Shown: positions 25,685 through 35,313 of the stretch, one piece after another | Layout: each line of letters opens with the position of its first letter | Position numbering within the stretch: the first letter of the stretch is position 1 | Source: Marinomonas primoryensis | GTDB lineage: Bacteria; Pseudomonadota; Gammaproteobacteria; Pseudomonadales; Marinomonadaceae | Length of the DNA: 40,000 nt | Direction: 5' to 3' | NCBI RefSeq assembly: GCF_013372285.1 | Contig: NZ_CP054301.1 | Coordinates: 3,765,001 to 3,805,000, forward strand | Program-made: the position numbers and the translations under genes | Notes under the pieces: model-generated | The model's database searches: none | What the model saw: the letters and a program-made list of their open reading frames with translations, nothing else | Told to the model about the DNA's origin: nothing

Positions 25685-26766
25685 TATGCTGTCCCTCTTC
25701 TGATCCACTGATCCACACCAACGGCGACAATAATCAAAATACCGACGGTGAATTCCTGCCATAATACATCGACACCAGCGAGTGCCAAACCATTACGAAA
25801 TACGCCCACCACTAAGGCGCCAATCAAGGTTCCATAAATAGAACCTCGTCCACCAAATAAACTACAGCCACCAATCACCACGGCGGTAATACTATCCAAG
25901 TTTGTCGTATAACCAGCTTGAGGACTGACCGAACCAATACGGCCAATCAATACCCACGCACCCAGCGCGCACACCACACCGGCTAAAATATAAACCGATA
26001 ACAAAATACGATCAGTGCGAATGCCTGCTAACTTCGCCGCCGCTGGATCATCACCCGTGGCATAGACATGACGTCCCCATGGCGTCCAATTCAAGGCATA
26101 CCAAATGATGAAAAAGATGCCTAACATCAATAGAGAACCATACGTTAATCTGGCACCAAACACGTTAATCGTTTCGCCTAACCATTGTAGTAATGGTGCA
26201 GCAGCACTGATGTCTTGAGAACGAATGGTTTCACTTTTTGAATACCATAAGTTCAGGGCAAAAAACACGTTCCATGAACCTAACGTAGCAATAAAAGGCG
26301 GCAACTTCATACGCGTAATCAGCAAGCCGTTTATAAAACCGGCAATCGCACCGACGCCAATGCCTATCAATAAGGCAAGCCATGCTTCAAAACCATAATC
26401 CATCGCCATACGGCCCATCACTACCGATGCCAAGACCATGATCGCACCCACAGATAAATCGATACCCGCGGTTAAAATAATTAAGGTTTGTGCAACACCA
26501 ATCACTCCAATAATAGTGACTTGTTGCAGTATTAAAGACAGGTTAAATGGATGTAAAAAACGCCCGCCAACGATCAAACTAAAGCCAGCAATCGCCAATA
26601 TTAAAACAATGCTAGGCGCTGCAATCGGGTATTGATGAAGAAATTTTTGAAAGCGCTGCAGGAACGTTTCCTTACGCTCGAATGTGGCAACATAGGTACT
26701 GGCTTGATCTGCCACTTTATCGTGATCAAGCGCCGCCGTAGACGGCTTTGAATCGGTTGAACTCAT
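25684..26766 (-). CDS. Sugar ABC transporter permease, CUT2/FrcC type
   Basis: 360 residues. A long cytoplasmic N-terminus (about 45 residues) precedes about ten membrane helices. Family motifs include LTAGIDLSVGAIMVLASV, FINGLLITRMKLPPFIATLGSWNVF, TGDDPAAAKLAGIRTDRILLSVY and SITAVVIGGCSLFGGRGSI. It forms the channel for the sugar importer with the ATPase downstream and the binding protein upstream. ATG 26766 is 88 bases after the binding protein gene, a gap that holds a hairpin. Confidence 0.95.
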   Translation of the reverse strand: MSSTDSKPSTAALDHDKVADQASTYVATFERKETFLQRFQKFLHQYPIAAPSIVLILAIAGFSLIVGGRFLHPFNLSLILQQVTIIGVIGVAQTLIILTAGIDLSVGAIMVLASVVMGRMAMDYGFEAWLALLIGIGVGAIAGFINGLLITRMKLPPFIATLGSWNVFFALNLWYSKSETIRSQDISAAAPLLQWLGETINVFGARLTYGSLLMLGIFFIIWYALNWTPWGRHVYATGDDPAAAKLAGIRTDRILLSVYILAGVVCALGAWVLIGRIGSVSPQAGYTTNLDSITAVVIGGCSLFGGRGSIYGTLIGALVVGVFRNGLALAGVDVLWQEFTVGILIIVAVGVDQWIRRGTA

Positions 26767-26789
26767 AGATTACTCCAGACAGGAAAAAG

Positions 26790-26815
26790 GCCGTTAGCCA
26801 CTTCTGACTAACGGC
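26790..26815 (-). other. Intercistronic hairpin after the sugar-binding protein gene
   Basis: GCCGTTAG / CTAACGGC arms (8 bases, perfect) with a 10-base loop, no T-tract. It lies between the binding protein and permease genes, where it probably keeps binding-protein mRNA more abundant than the membrane components. Confidence 0.6.
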
Positions 26816-26854
26816 AAATACGGGCACCTTCGCCCATCTATCACAAGATATTCA

Positions 26855-27886
26855 TTAGCCCCAGCACATCGCCAAGCCAGTTTTAGACGTCACAGATTGA
26901 ACGCCTTTCACTGGCTCATCCGTAATTAACTGAACGCCTGTATCGAAGAAATCTAGACCATTTGATGCAGAAGGACGTGAGCCAGATTTTGCGAATTCAG
27001 CGATGGCCGTTACACCTTCTGACGCCATTTTAAGAGGGAATTGCATTGAGGTAGCGCCGATCACGCCATCTTTGATATTACGAACACCTGGGCAACCACC
27101 ATCAACGGAAACAATCAACACGTCTTTTTCTAGACCAAATGATTTTAGTGCTTCATACGCACCTGCTGCGGCAGGTTCGTTAATGGTATAAACCAAGTTC
27201 AGTTCAGGGTCTTTCTGAAGTAGGTTTTCCATCGCACGGCGACCGCCTTCTTCAGAACCTTGAGTTACTTCGTTACCCACAATACGAGGGTCGGTTTCGT
27301 CCCCCATACGCTTAGGGTCTTTGATATCGATACCAAAGCCTTTCAAGAAACCTTGGTCACGTGCAACGTCCACCGTGATTTGGCTTGTACTTAGGTCAAG
27401 TAAGGCAATTTTTGCGGTTTTGGCTTTATCGCCCATTTTTGCTTTTGCCCACATACCAATCATTTCGCCAGCTTTAAAGTTATCCGTCGCGAACGTCATG
27501 TCTGCTGCACTAGCAGGGCTAAGCGGTGTGTCTAACGCGATAACCAGCAAACCAGCATCACGTGCTTTTTGAATGGTAGGAACAATACCGGCGGTATCAC
27601 TTGGCGTAATCAGAATACCTTTTGCACCGGCGGATATTAAGTTTTCGATGGCTTGTACTTGTGATTCGTTGTCACCATCATAGCGCCCCGCAAACGTACG
27701 CAACTCAACACCCAACTCTTCTGCTTTTTGCTGGGCGCCTTCTTTCATTTTCACGAAGAATGGATTGGTATTAGTTTTGGTGATAAGACCAATAATGGGG
27801 GTTTCTGCGATAGCAACGGTAGACAGTGTGCCCGCCGCTACTAGACAAGCGAATGTTTTAAAAGGAATGCGATGCATGAATTTCAT
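26855..27886 (-). CDS. Periplasmic sugar-binding protein, FrcB/ribose-binding type
   Basis: 343 residues from ATG 27886, with GGAG about 10 bases upstream. The signal peptide ends at VAIA-ET. The mature protein starts [29 protein letters not shown], the classic type I sugar-binding opening. It has [18 protein letters not shown] and [20 protein letters not shown] later. A terminal TGLAMCWG with a single cysteine is unusual. It is the first gene of the transport operon (binding protein, permease, ATPase, second binding protein). Fructose, ribose or a related sugar is likely, judged from the FrcB-like composition. The 154-base gap from the kinase gene upstream should hold its promoter. Confidence 0.94.
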   Translation of the reverse strand: MKFMHRIPFKTFACLVAAGTLSTVAIAETPIIGLITKTNTNPFFVKMKEGAQQKAEELGVELRTFAGRYDGDNESQVQAIENLISAGAKGILITPSDTAGIVPTIQKARDAGLLVIALDTPLSPASAADMTFATDNFKAGEMIGMWAKAKMGDKAKTAKIALLDLSTSQITVDVARDQGFLKGFGIDIKDPKRMGDETDPRIVGNEVTQGSEEGGRRAMENLLQKDPELNLVYTINEPAAAGAYEALKSFGLEKDVLIVSVDGGCPGVRNIKDGVIGATSMQFPLKMASEGVTAIAEFAKSGSRPSASNGLDFFDTGVQLITDEPVKGVQSVTSKTGLAMCWG

Positions 27887-28034
27887 TGTTTTGTAACTCC
27901 AGTTTTTTGTTTTTATTATCGGCAGTAACGCCATGACAAAACAGATCCAGCCCCGACTCTGTTTCTAACAAACCACTATGAAGATCAAAAACTAATGAAT
28001 GATGTCATCCTTAACTTTTTTTTGTAATATTTGT

Positions 28035-28062
28035 AATATTTCAGCGCTGTACCTGAAATATT
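28035..28062. other. Hairpin overlapping the hybrid kinase stop codon
   Basis: AATATTTCAG / CTGAAATATT, perfect 10-base arms with an 8-base loop, spanning the end of the kinase gene. The kinase-direction flank is A-rich, so it is not a classical intrinsic terminator. Next to it TTTGTAATAT is repeated in tandem (28021-28040), which may be a regulator site for the downstream sugar operon. Confidence 0.45.
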
Positions 28063-30569
28063 CGACTTAACGCCTTGATAGTAAAAGGTTTTGATATAAA
28101 TAAATCTTTTTCTTTTAACTGATATTTTTGCTTCAACTCATCTTTAGGTAAACCAGACATCAGTAATATTGGCCCCCTAAAGCCTGAAGCATCCACTCTA
28201 ATACTGTGAGCAAGCTCTACCCCGCTCATGGTGCCTGCCAAGTTCACATCAGACACGATGGCGTCAGGAATAAGAGCGCTGTTTAGTGCATCGATCACGG
28301 CTTCTGCCCGATCAAAATGTTGTACCATAAAGCCCATTTTTTCCAATTGTTCGCGCATCACGCGACACACCTCTTCGTCGTCTTCTACCAACCAAACCAC
28401 ACTGCGTTCAGGCAGTAAGATTGTCTCTTGCTGTGTTTCATTGTCTTGAGGTATTTTTTTATCATCAGATAACGCTTCTGTTGGCACTATTTGCTGAGGC
28501 AAAAACAAACAAACCCGTGTCCATTTTCCTTTCCCTGAGGTGACTTTTATTTCACCGCCACTTTGTTTTACAAAACCGTAAATCATACTCAACCCCAAGC
28601 CGCTGCCTTTACCCACTGGCTTGGTGGTGAAAAAAGGTTCAAAAATTCGCCCAATAACGCCTTCTGAAATACCTTCGCCTGAGTCTTCTACTTGTATGCG
28701 AATCGCAGGAATCTCGCTGTCGGGCAAGGTGCAGAGTGTGGTCGAAAAGGATAATCTGCCACCGTCAGGCATTGCACTCGCGCTGTTCAGAGATAAATTC
28801 AACAAGGCATTTTCAAGCTGCGAAGGGTCAATCAAACTCATAATATTAGGACACTGCAAATCGCTTTCAACATGGATGTGAGTGCCCACGCTGTATTCAA
28901 CCAAGTCCAACATACCTTCAATTAAATCATCAACCCCAATGGTCACAGGGAAAAGTTGCTGCCGGCGACTAAACGCCAGTAAACGTTGTACCAAATTACT
29001 GCTTTTCTCCGATACGACGAGCGCACGCTCTATGTATCTGGCTTGATCACTGGTCTGTGGTCGTGAGTCTGACAACATTTGTAAGTTCCCCATAATCGCC
29101 GCCAATAGATTGTTAAAATCATGAGCGACGCCACCGGTAAGCTGCCCAAGCATCTCCATTTTTTGTGCCTGACGCAGTTGGCTTTCAACACTCTTACGTT
29201 CTGTTAAGTCCGTGTATAGCGTCACAAATCCGCCTTCAGGCATCGGTTTGGAACGGAATTCGACAATTTTCCCGGAATCAAAGTGACGCTCAAAGCTTTG
29301 AAAACGCAGATGACGCGTGACATTCACCTCGTCCATATGAACTTGCTGATTTTCGAGATTAAGATTTTTATGTTGACCACGGTTAATCAGATGTTGAACG
29401 TCATCAATCGACATACCAACACTCAAATCGTCATCCGATAAATCAAACAACTTTTGATAACCCGAATTCCAAGCGACCAATGTACCTTTTGCCGAAAACA
29501 CACTTAAGCCATCGTTCATGTTATCGAAAATGGTTTCCAGTAGCCGTTTTTGTTCTGACAACTCAGCGGTCACTTCCAAACGCCTTAGGGCGTCGCGGCG
29601 AAAGACTTCGAATGTGTCTGCTAAAGTCCCGATTTCATCATGTCGGCGTATGGCGGTGCGTTTTGAATCCACGCGCCCTAGAGACAACTGTTCCATGTCA
29701 TTGGTGACCACACCCAAGTCCTTTGTCATACGCTGACTGTACAAATACAACCGAGTCAGACCCAACAAAAGAAAAACAGAAATGCCAATAATCCAGTTTT
29801 GCCCTCGGGTCACCAACGCAGAGACCTCTTGGCGCTGACGACTTACTTTTTTCTGCAACCCACCCACGAAATTACTAACCTGTTGACTCAACTGCTCAGA
29901 TTTAGCACGGATAGATATGAGTAAGTAATTTTTGCGCTCTTGGATTTGAGTTAAACGACGGTGCGCCATTAATAAGTCATCGGTAATGCTCGAAACTTGC
30001 CCACTTTGCGCCGACAAATTTAAGCTTTTCACCATGTTCTCCGGCACCAAACTAGGCGACTCTAATAACTGCAACAACCAAATTAAACCTTGTTGGCTAT
30101 TCACACTGGCAACATCATCAGAGGGAGACAATTTCCGTATACGAAACTGCTGAGCCAAGCTGTCTTCACGCAGGTACAACTCTTCTCTTACCAACGCCAC
30201 CAACTCTTCTAAGGTGGTTTGCAAATCATCCAGGCGATCATCAATATCACGCTGGAAAACAGAATCGGTCAAACTATCGGCAACGCCTCGCAATTCAAGA
30301 ATACGACGGTGAATGCGTTCAGATTCTGTTTGTAACTGGAACGGACGGCCAGATCCGGCCGTGTATGGTGCAATGGCGGCTAATTGAGCAACGCCTTCGG
30401 CTAGGGTTAATGAGGTACTGATTTCAGGTAAGATTTTCGATTCAAATTCGGACAAAGACGCTTCACTGACTCGCATAGATTGCCAGCCGATACCAACCAT
30501 AAAAAACGCCACCACACTAATCGCTAAAATAGACAAAGACGCTTTTTGACGGATACTGGTAAAGCGCAT
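28041..30569 (-). CDS. Hybrid sensor histidine kinase with long helical periplasmic sensor (TorS-like layout)
   Basis: 842 residues. TM1 is about 10-30. A helical periplasmic domain of ~220 residues follows, then TM2 (about 258-276) and a HAMP linker. A PAS domain (about 345-455, LLETIFDNMNDGLSVFSAKGTLVAWN) precedes the H-box LTGGVAHDFNNLLAAIMGNL with His483. The HATPase domain has intact GEG and GKGSGLGLSMIYGFVKQSGG boxes. A C-terminal receiver carries acceptor D774 (IVSDVNLAGT). No HPt domain follows, unlike TorS. The long helical sensor resembles kinases that read a periplasmic sugar-binding-type partner. The stop of the regulator gene directly abuts this ATG, so they form an operon upstream of the sugar ABC genes. 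Regulation of those genes is the natural inference. Confidence 0.93.
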   Translation of the reverse strand: MRFTSIRQKASLSILAISVVAFFMVGIGWQSMRVSEASLSEFESKILPEISTSLTLAEGVAQLAAIAPYTAGSGRPFQLQTESERIHRRILELRGVADSLTDSVFQRDIDDRLDDLQTTLEELVALVREELYLREDSLAQQFRIRKLSPSDDVASVNSQQGLIWLLQLLESPSLVPENMVKSLNLSAQSGQVSSITDDLLMAHRRLTQIQERKNYLLISIRAKSEQLSQQVSNFVGGLQKKVSRQRQEVSALVTRGQNWIIGISVFLLLGLTRLYLYSQRMTKDLGVVTNDMEQLSLGRVDSKRTAIRRHDEIGTLADTFEVFRRDALRRLEVTAELSEQKRLLETIFDNMNDGLSVFSAKGTLVAWNSGYQKLFDLSDDDLSVGMSIDDVQHLINRGQHKNLNLENQQVHMDEVNVTRHLRFQSFERHFDSGKIVEFRSKPMPEGGFVTLYTDLTERKSVESQLRQAQKMEMLGQLTGGVAHDFNNLLAAIMGNLQMLSDSRPQTSDQARYIERALVVSEKSSNLVQRLLAFSRRQQLFPVTIGVDDLIEGMLDLVEYSVGTHIHVESDLQCPNIMSLIDPSQLENALLNLSLNSASAMPDGGRLSFSTTLCTLPDSEIPAIRIQVEDSGEGISEGVIGRIFEPFFTTKPVGKGSGLGLSMIYGFVKQSGGEIKVTSGKGKWTRVCLFLPQQIVPTEALSDDKKIPQDNETQQETILLPERSVVWLVEDDEEVCRVMREQLEKMGFMVQHFDRAEAVIDALNSALIPDAIVSDVNLAGTMSGVELAHSIRVDASGFRGPILLMSGLPKDELKQKYQLKEKDLFISKPFTIKALSRIFQVQR

Positions 30570-31304
30570 TTAGTTTTTCCGTACTGGGCCTTGGAAGAAG
30601 TACCCCAGTCCACGTTGCGTCTTAATAAATTCGGGGGTTTTAGGGTTTGCCTCTATTTTTCGGCGTAGTCGTAAAATCAATACATCGACGGTACGATCAA
30701 ACACCTCAGTGTCCAGACCTCGACTTTTCTCTATCAGTTGTTCACGGGAAAGAATACGATCTGGATGCTGCGCCAACACCTCCAATAAGGAAAACTCGCC
30801 TAGTGTTAAGGTCACATATTTACCGTCTTGGCCATGCAAGAGTCGAGCGGTTAAATCCAATACCCAACCGCCAAAGCTCAAGCAGTCATGATCTTGATTG
30901 ATGGTATTGGTCAAGGAAGGAGCTGCCTGAGAAGAGCGACGTAACAAGGCGTGAATCCGAGCGGTTAACTCTCGTAAATTAAACGGCTTCATCATGTAAT
31001 CATCTGCGGCCAACTCAAGTCCTAAAATACGATCGGTTTCATCACCTTTGCCAGTCAACATCATGATTGGCATGGTGAATTGCGTCCGAACGTCGCGAGC
31101 AAGGTTTAAACCGTCCTCTTCTCGTAGATACAAATCCATCAACACCAAATCAACGGATTCCGCCTCTAAATGAAGCCACATTTGGTGACCATTTTCGGCT
31201 TCTCTTACTTGATACCCTTTTTGTGATAAGGCATCACATAGAAGTAGGCGAATGTCTTGATCATCATCGACAACCAATAAAGTCTTTTTATTTTGCTCTG
31301 TCAT
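30570..31304 (-). CDS. OmpR-type response regulator
   Basis: 244 residues. The receiver has VVDDD near residue 12 and phospho-acceptor D57 (LVLMDLYLREEDG), with K at the usual KPF. A C-terminal winged helix follows (TLGEFSLLEVLAQHPDRILSREQLIEKSRG and RTVDVLILRLRRKIE). It is the first gene of the operon with the hybrid kinase and probably its partner. The kinase's receiver domain implies a phosphorelay or a self-dampening role. It is divergent from the ferredoxin gene, and the 118 bases between hold both promoters. Confidence 0.94.
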   Translation of the reverse strand: MTEQNKKTLLVVDDDQDIRLLLCDALSQKGYQVREAENGHQMWLHLEAESVDLVLMDLYLREEDGLNLARDVRTQFTMPIMMLTGKGDETDRILGLELAADDYMMKPFNLRELTARIHALLRRSSQAAPSLTNTINQDHDCLSFGGWVLDLTARLLHGQDGKYVTLTLGEFSLLEVLAQHPDRILSREQLIEKSRGLDTEVFDRTVDVLILRLRRKIEANPKTPEFIKTQRGLGYFFQGPVRKN

Positions 31305-31422
31305 TGTCTAAATTGACATCCATTGTTGTTTTTATTTGAAGTGCATCAAGCTAGGTGAACTATGATCACCTGATTAGTATCATGCTAAAGTTAATGAAAG
31401 ATTAACAGAAGGAAAAAAACTT

Positions 31423-31719
31423 GTGCAAAAGAAACGCATAAGCCTCTCTTTTTTAGACCCTGATCAATGGTTTCTAAATGACCAAAGGGAGACCGTTTTG
31501 GATACCTTGGTAAAAAATGGCATTCCCATTAAGCAGGCTTGCATCAACGGTGTCTGCGGCGTTTGTTTGACACCTTTGCTATCCGGTGAAATAGATTACG
31601 CGGAGAGGCAACCTCGTGGCCTCAATGAAAAAGAAAAAGAAAGCGGTTACTTTCTGCCTTGCATCTCAACATGTAAAACAGACATTTGTATTGGTAAACC
31701 AAAAGTGACGCTGCGCTAA
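31423..31719 (+). CDS. Small 2Fe-2S ferredoxin
   Basis: 98 residues of the plant-type 2Fe-2S fold. Cluster ligands are Cys40, Cys45, Cys48 and Cys80 in the pattern C-x4-C-x2-C-x31-C (ACINGVCGVCLTPLLSGEID, then LPCISTC). It carries electrons in the cytosol for an unidentified oxygenase or reductase. Start is GTG 31423, preceded by AGAAGGA at 9-10 bases. It lies 36 bases before hrpB and may share a transcript. No partner reductase is adjacent, so the client enzyme is unknown. Confidence 0.92.
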   Translation: MQKKRISLSFLDPDQWFLNDQRETVLDTLVKNGIPIKQACINGVCGVCLTPLLSGEIDYAERQPRGLNEKEKESGYFLPCISTCKTDICIGKPKVTLR

Positions 31720-31755
31720 GACACGGAAAAACGCTATCATAGACGCAGCCTATTA

Positions 31756-34287
31756 ATGAGCAGACTTATGTCTAACGAACTGCCTATCTATCAACTGATT
31801 CCTGACTTAAAGCGTCAACTCAATCAGTCTCACGAAGCCATTTTGGAAGCCGCTCCCGGTGCAGGTAAAACCACGGTGGTGCCACTCGAGTTAATGGAAG
31901 AAACTTGGCTAAAAGGTCGTAAGATCATTATGCTCGAACCACGACGTTTGGCCGCCAAAACCGCAGCGAAACGCCTCGCCGATTCATTACAAGAACCACT
32001 TGGCGAACGCATTGGTTATCGAATTCGCCATGAGGGCAAAGAAAGCAAAAACACTCAAGTGCTCGTCGTAACCGAAGGCGTATTAACCCGCATGCTACAT
32101 GACGATCCAAGTTTAGATGACATCGCCCTAGTTATCTTCGATGAATTTCACGAGCGTAACCTTCATTCTGATTTGGCGTTTGCTTTGTGTTTACAAGCAC
32201 GAGAGCTTTACCGAGACGAAGACCCGCTAAAGCTATTGGTCATGTCAGCCACGTTAGATACAGAAGTGCTGGAGGCCAGACTCAACTGTCCAACACTCAC
32301 CAGCCAAGGCCGCAGCTTTCCAATCATCACACACTATGGCAATAAAGCACTCAAGACCTTTCAAATCACCGACGAAGTCGTGCGCCTTACTTGCCAAGCC
32401 TTCAATGAAGAAACTGGCAGCATATTGGTTTTTCTACCGGGGCAAAAAGAAATTCGTCAAGCAGCAAGCAAACTGCAACATCAACTCGGCCATCATGCTC
32501 ACTTAAGCATTCTGCCGTTATATGGCGAGCTCAGCCTAAAAGAACAAGAACAGGTCATTCAGCCGGTGGTTGCCCCAGCGCGTAAAATTGTTCTTGCAAC
32601 GGCGATAGCACAAACCAGCTTAACAATTGAAGGGATTCGAGTGGTGGTCGATAGTGGCCTGAGTCGCGAAGCACGTTTCGATGCCAATACCGCTATAACA
32701 CGATTACACACTCGTCGAGCAACTCAAGCGGAAACCACGCAGCGAATGGGCCGAGCAGGTAGAACGGAAGAGGGCATTTGCTATCGTTGGTGGAGCGAAG
32801 CACAGCAATACCAGCTGGCGCCGCAAGCCCAACCTCAAATTGAAATCAGTGACTTAAACTCCCTCGTGATGGATCTCGCCAAATGGGGCGTTCAAGCGCG
32901 TTTGGAACTGGATTGGGTTACGCCTCCAACAGAAAGCCACTGGCAGCAATCGGTGGATTTACTCACAAAGCTGTCGGCGCTTGCCCCTAATGAAGCGTTA
33001 CAGCTTACTCCGCTTGGCAAACACATGAGTGAACTCGGCATTGAGCCGAGACTGGCTAGGCTTCTGATTGAAGGCATAAAAAGAGGAAACGATCAGGCTG
33101 CTGGTTCCGTGTGCGCAATTCTGTCGGAAGGTGATCCGTTTACTCAGCACAACAGCTGCCTAAGCGATCGACTTGCATGGCTTAACGGTACGCTGTCTAT
33201 AAACAGCAAGCGACCCAAACCAGTTTATCAAAAAGCACGACAGCAATGGCTTCAACGCAGTCAAAACATCTTGATTCAACAAGATATCACGCGTGAAGAC
33301 TCGAACGATATAGCGCCTCTGCTCATCAGCGCGTTTGCAGATCGCATTGCTCTACGAGTCAATCAAGATAACGAAAGAGTACGCTACAAGCTGACTAACG
33401 GTCGTATGGCAAGTTTGGATATTCAAGATCCATCGGCTCAAGAGCCGTGGCTGATTGCGTTAGACATTGGCGGTCATCATGGCCAAGAAGAAGACCGCAT
33501 TTTTCTCGCTCATCCGATCCAATTAGACTCAATCGAAACCGATTTCCCCTATCTAATAGAAACAAAGCAGCACCTAACATGGTCAAAAAAAGACGCGCGT
33601 TTATTAAGTGAATCGCAACGATGGATTGGCAAGTTATGCATCGACAAAAAAAAGAGTAACAAACCATCAGAAGCAGATATTTGCCAAGCGATCTTCGTCT
33701 ATATTCGTCAAAATAGTTTGTCCGTTTTACCTTGGGATGATGCGAGCGAACAGCTGCGGGCTCGCATCCAGTTTGCCTTTACCCATGATAAAAACACACA
33801 ATGGCCAGATTATTCTGATGACGCACTACTCGCTGGACTAGAAAACTGGTTGGCGCCATACGTCGGAGCCATTACAACGCAACAAGCGATGAACAAACTT
33901 CCTTTGGCGAATATTCTGCTTAACCAGTTAGATTGGAATCAGCAGCAAACGCTTAATAATAACGTCCCGCCTCGACTCGACATTGCATCAGGAGCAAGTC
34001 ACAAAATTGATTACAAAGAGCAGCCGCCAACGCTGCGTGTAAAGCTGCAAGAAATGTTTGGCACTACGACTCATCCGACGTTTTTTAATCAAACCATTCG
34101 AATTGAACTGCTATCTCCGGGACAAAGACCTTTGGCCGTGACCCAAGACTTGGCTTTCTTTTGGAAAGAAGCTTATCCAGAGGTTCGAAAAGAAATGCGC
34201 GGTCGTTATCCTAAGCATCCATGGCCCGAAGACCCTATGAGTGCTCAGGCGACCGCAAAAACCAATCGAGCATTAAGGTCGTCATGA
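31756..34287 (+). CDS. hrpB: ATP-dependent DEAH/DExH-box RNA helicase HrpB
   Basis: 843 residues, close to the usual ~810-840 of HrpB. Motif I is APGAGKTT (33-40), motif II is DEFH (129-132), motif III is MSATLD and motif VI is QRMGRAGR. The ratchet/winged region and the HrpB-specific C-terminal domain (DYKEQPPTLRVKLQEMFGTTTHPT, PLAVTQDLAFFWKEAYPEVRKEMRGRYPKHPWPEDP) are complete. The role in bacteria is poorly defined, with links to mRNA processing in other species. Two starts are possible (31756 and 31768), neither with a strong ribosome site. It ends 8 bases before the convergent kinase gene. Confidence 0.97.
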   Translation: MSRLMSNELPIYQLIPDLKRQLNQSHEAILEAAPGAGKTTVVPLELMEETWLKGRKIIMLEPRRLAAKTAAKRLADSLQEPLGERIGYRIRHEGKESKNTQVLVVTEGVLTRMLHDDPSLDDIALVIFDEFHERNLHSDLAFALCLQARELYRDEDPLKLLVMSATLDTEVLEARLNCPTLTSQGRSFPIITHYGNKALKTFQITDEVVRLTCQAFNEETGSILVFLPGQKEIRQAASKLQHQLGHHAHLSILPLYGELSLKEQEQVIQPVVAPARKIVLATAIAQTSLTIEGIRVVVDSGLSREARFDANTAITRLHTRRATQAETTQRMGRAGRTEEGICYRWWSEAQQYQLAPQAQPQIEISDLNSLVMDLAKWGVQARLELDWVTPPTESHWQQSVDLLTKLSALAPNEALQLTPLGKHMSELGIEPRLARLLIEGIKRGNDQAAGSVCAILSEGDPFTQHNSCLSDRLAWLNGTLSINSKRPKPVYQKARQQWLQRSQNILIQQDITREDSNDIAPLLISAFADRIALRVNQDNERVRYKLTNGRMASLDIQDPSAQEPWLIALDIGGHHGQEEDRIFLAHPIQLDSIETDFPYLIETKQHLTWSKKDARLLSESQRWIGKLCIDKKKSNKPSEADICQAIFVYIRQNSLSVLPWDDASEQLRARIQFAFTHDKNTQWPDYSDDALLAGLENWLAPYVGAITTQQAMNKLPLANILLNQLDWNQQQTLNNNVPPRLDIASGASHKIDYKEQPPTLRVKLQEMFGTTTHPTFFNQTIRIELLSPGQRPLAVTQDLAFFWKEAYPEVRKEMRGRYPKHPWPEDPMSAQATAKTNRALRSS

Positions 34288-34295
34288 AGAATGTG

Positions 34296-35303
34296 TTAAG
34301 CGTTTCTCAGCTGTTGAAGCGCTTGCTCGGTTAGGTCGTGGCTGAAAGGGGTATTCTTTGCATGAGTTGGGCTCCAGCCCATAATGAAGCGATGAAAGTC
34401 TGCCCAAGCAATCACAAACAATGTTTGCCACTCTTCAATAACCTCTTGAGCAAAAGCCTGAGATTCGCCTTGAGCCATTAACTCTCGCCCTAGCTCGGCA
34501 AAATAATGATCAAGTAAATAAGGTAGGTTTTCAGACAACGCTTTTTCAGTAAGAGCGCTGCCTAAGAGATAAGCCAAATCCTGTACGCCAGTACCACCTC
34601 CAACGTATTGAAAATCTACCGCTGCGACTTTTTCTTCTTGTGTAGAAAAACAAAAATTCGCTACCTTCGCATCGCCATGAACCAGTGTTTTAAAACGAGC
34701 TTCGTCTAGGCACTGAGACAAAGCGACTGCAGATGACTTCAACTCACCTTCTTCCATCGCCATCCATTCTTCTTGGCGTGTATCTAAATGCCAATAAGTG
34801 CCTTTTCCCCAAAGTCCTTTAGGCCAACCCAAAACGGGGTTTTGATGAATAAAACCAGCGTGAAAGGCCGCAATCCAGTTAATACAAGACAATAGATGCT
34901 GATCGTTATCAGTGTCGTATCGAGCGTCATAACCCAACGCGTCTAAGTCTTCTAATAAGATCAATCGCTGACCGCTTTGCTTATCAAAATGAACACCATG
35001 ACAATGCGCTACTCGAGCCGAATCAAGGCAGCGGGCAGCCCAATCTTGGTACCAACATTGCTCCACTTCATAAGAACGTATTTTTCGGTTATGCGCGTGA
35101 TCAGACTGCCAACCACGAGGGTGATTTATAGAAATGGGGAAGGTGCAATGTTTGGCAATAATATAAGTGGAAGGCTGAGAACCTTGATAACTAATGATAT
35201 AGCGGACGATTTCGCCATAACCACTCCACAAAGACTGAATTACTTCCTTGCGCTCAACAAAGCTTGCCTTGCATTGTCGCTTTATAAAAAATTCGGGGGT
35301 CAT
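34296..35303 (-). CDS. Small-molecule kinase-like protein (choline/aminoglycoside/ecdysteroid kinase fold)
   Basis: 335 residues. The catalytic loop is LVHGDAKVANFCF and the metal-binding segment VDFQYVGGGTGVQDLAYLLG, both canonical for the aminoglycoside/choline kinase superfamily. The hinge region LILLEDLDALGYDARYD also fits. The order and wording look most like the ecdysteroid-kinase-like (EcKL) group found in many marine bacteria. It should phosphorylate a small alcohol or amine in the cytosol; the substrate is unknown. ATG 35303 is used. It is convergent with hrpB and divergent from the broken coiled-coil gene. Confidence 0.9.
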   Translation of the reverse strand: MTPEFFIKRQCKASFVERKEVIQSLWSGYGEIVRYIISYQGSQPSTYIIAKHCTFPISINHPRGWQSDHAHNRKIRSYEVEQCWYQDWAARCLDSARVAHCHGVHFDKQSGQRLILLEDLDALGYDARYDTDNDQHLLSCINWIAAFHAGFIHQNPVLGWPKGLWGKGTYWHLDTRQEEWMAMEEGELKSSAVALSQCLDEARFKTLVHGDAKVANFCFSTQEEKVAAVDFQYVGGGTGVQDLAYLLGSALTEKALSENLPYLLDHYFAELGRELMAQGESQAFAQEVIEEWQTLFVIAWADFHRFIMGWSPTHAKNTPFSHDLTEQALQQLRNA

Positions 35304-35313
35304 AAGTTAATAA

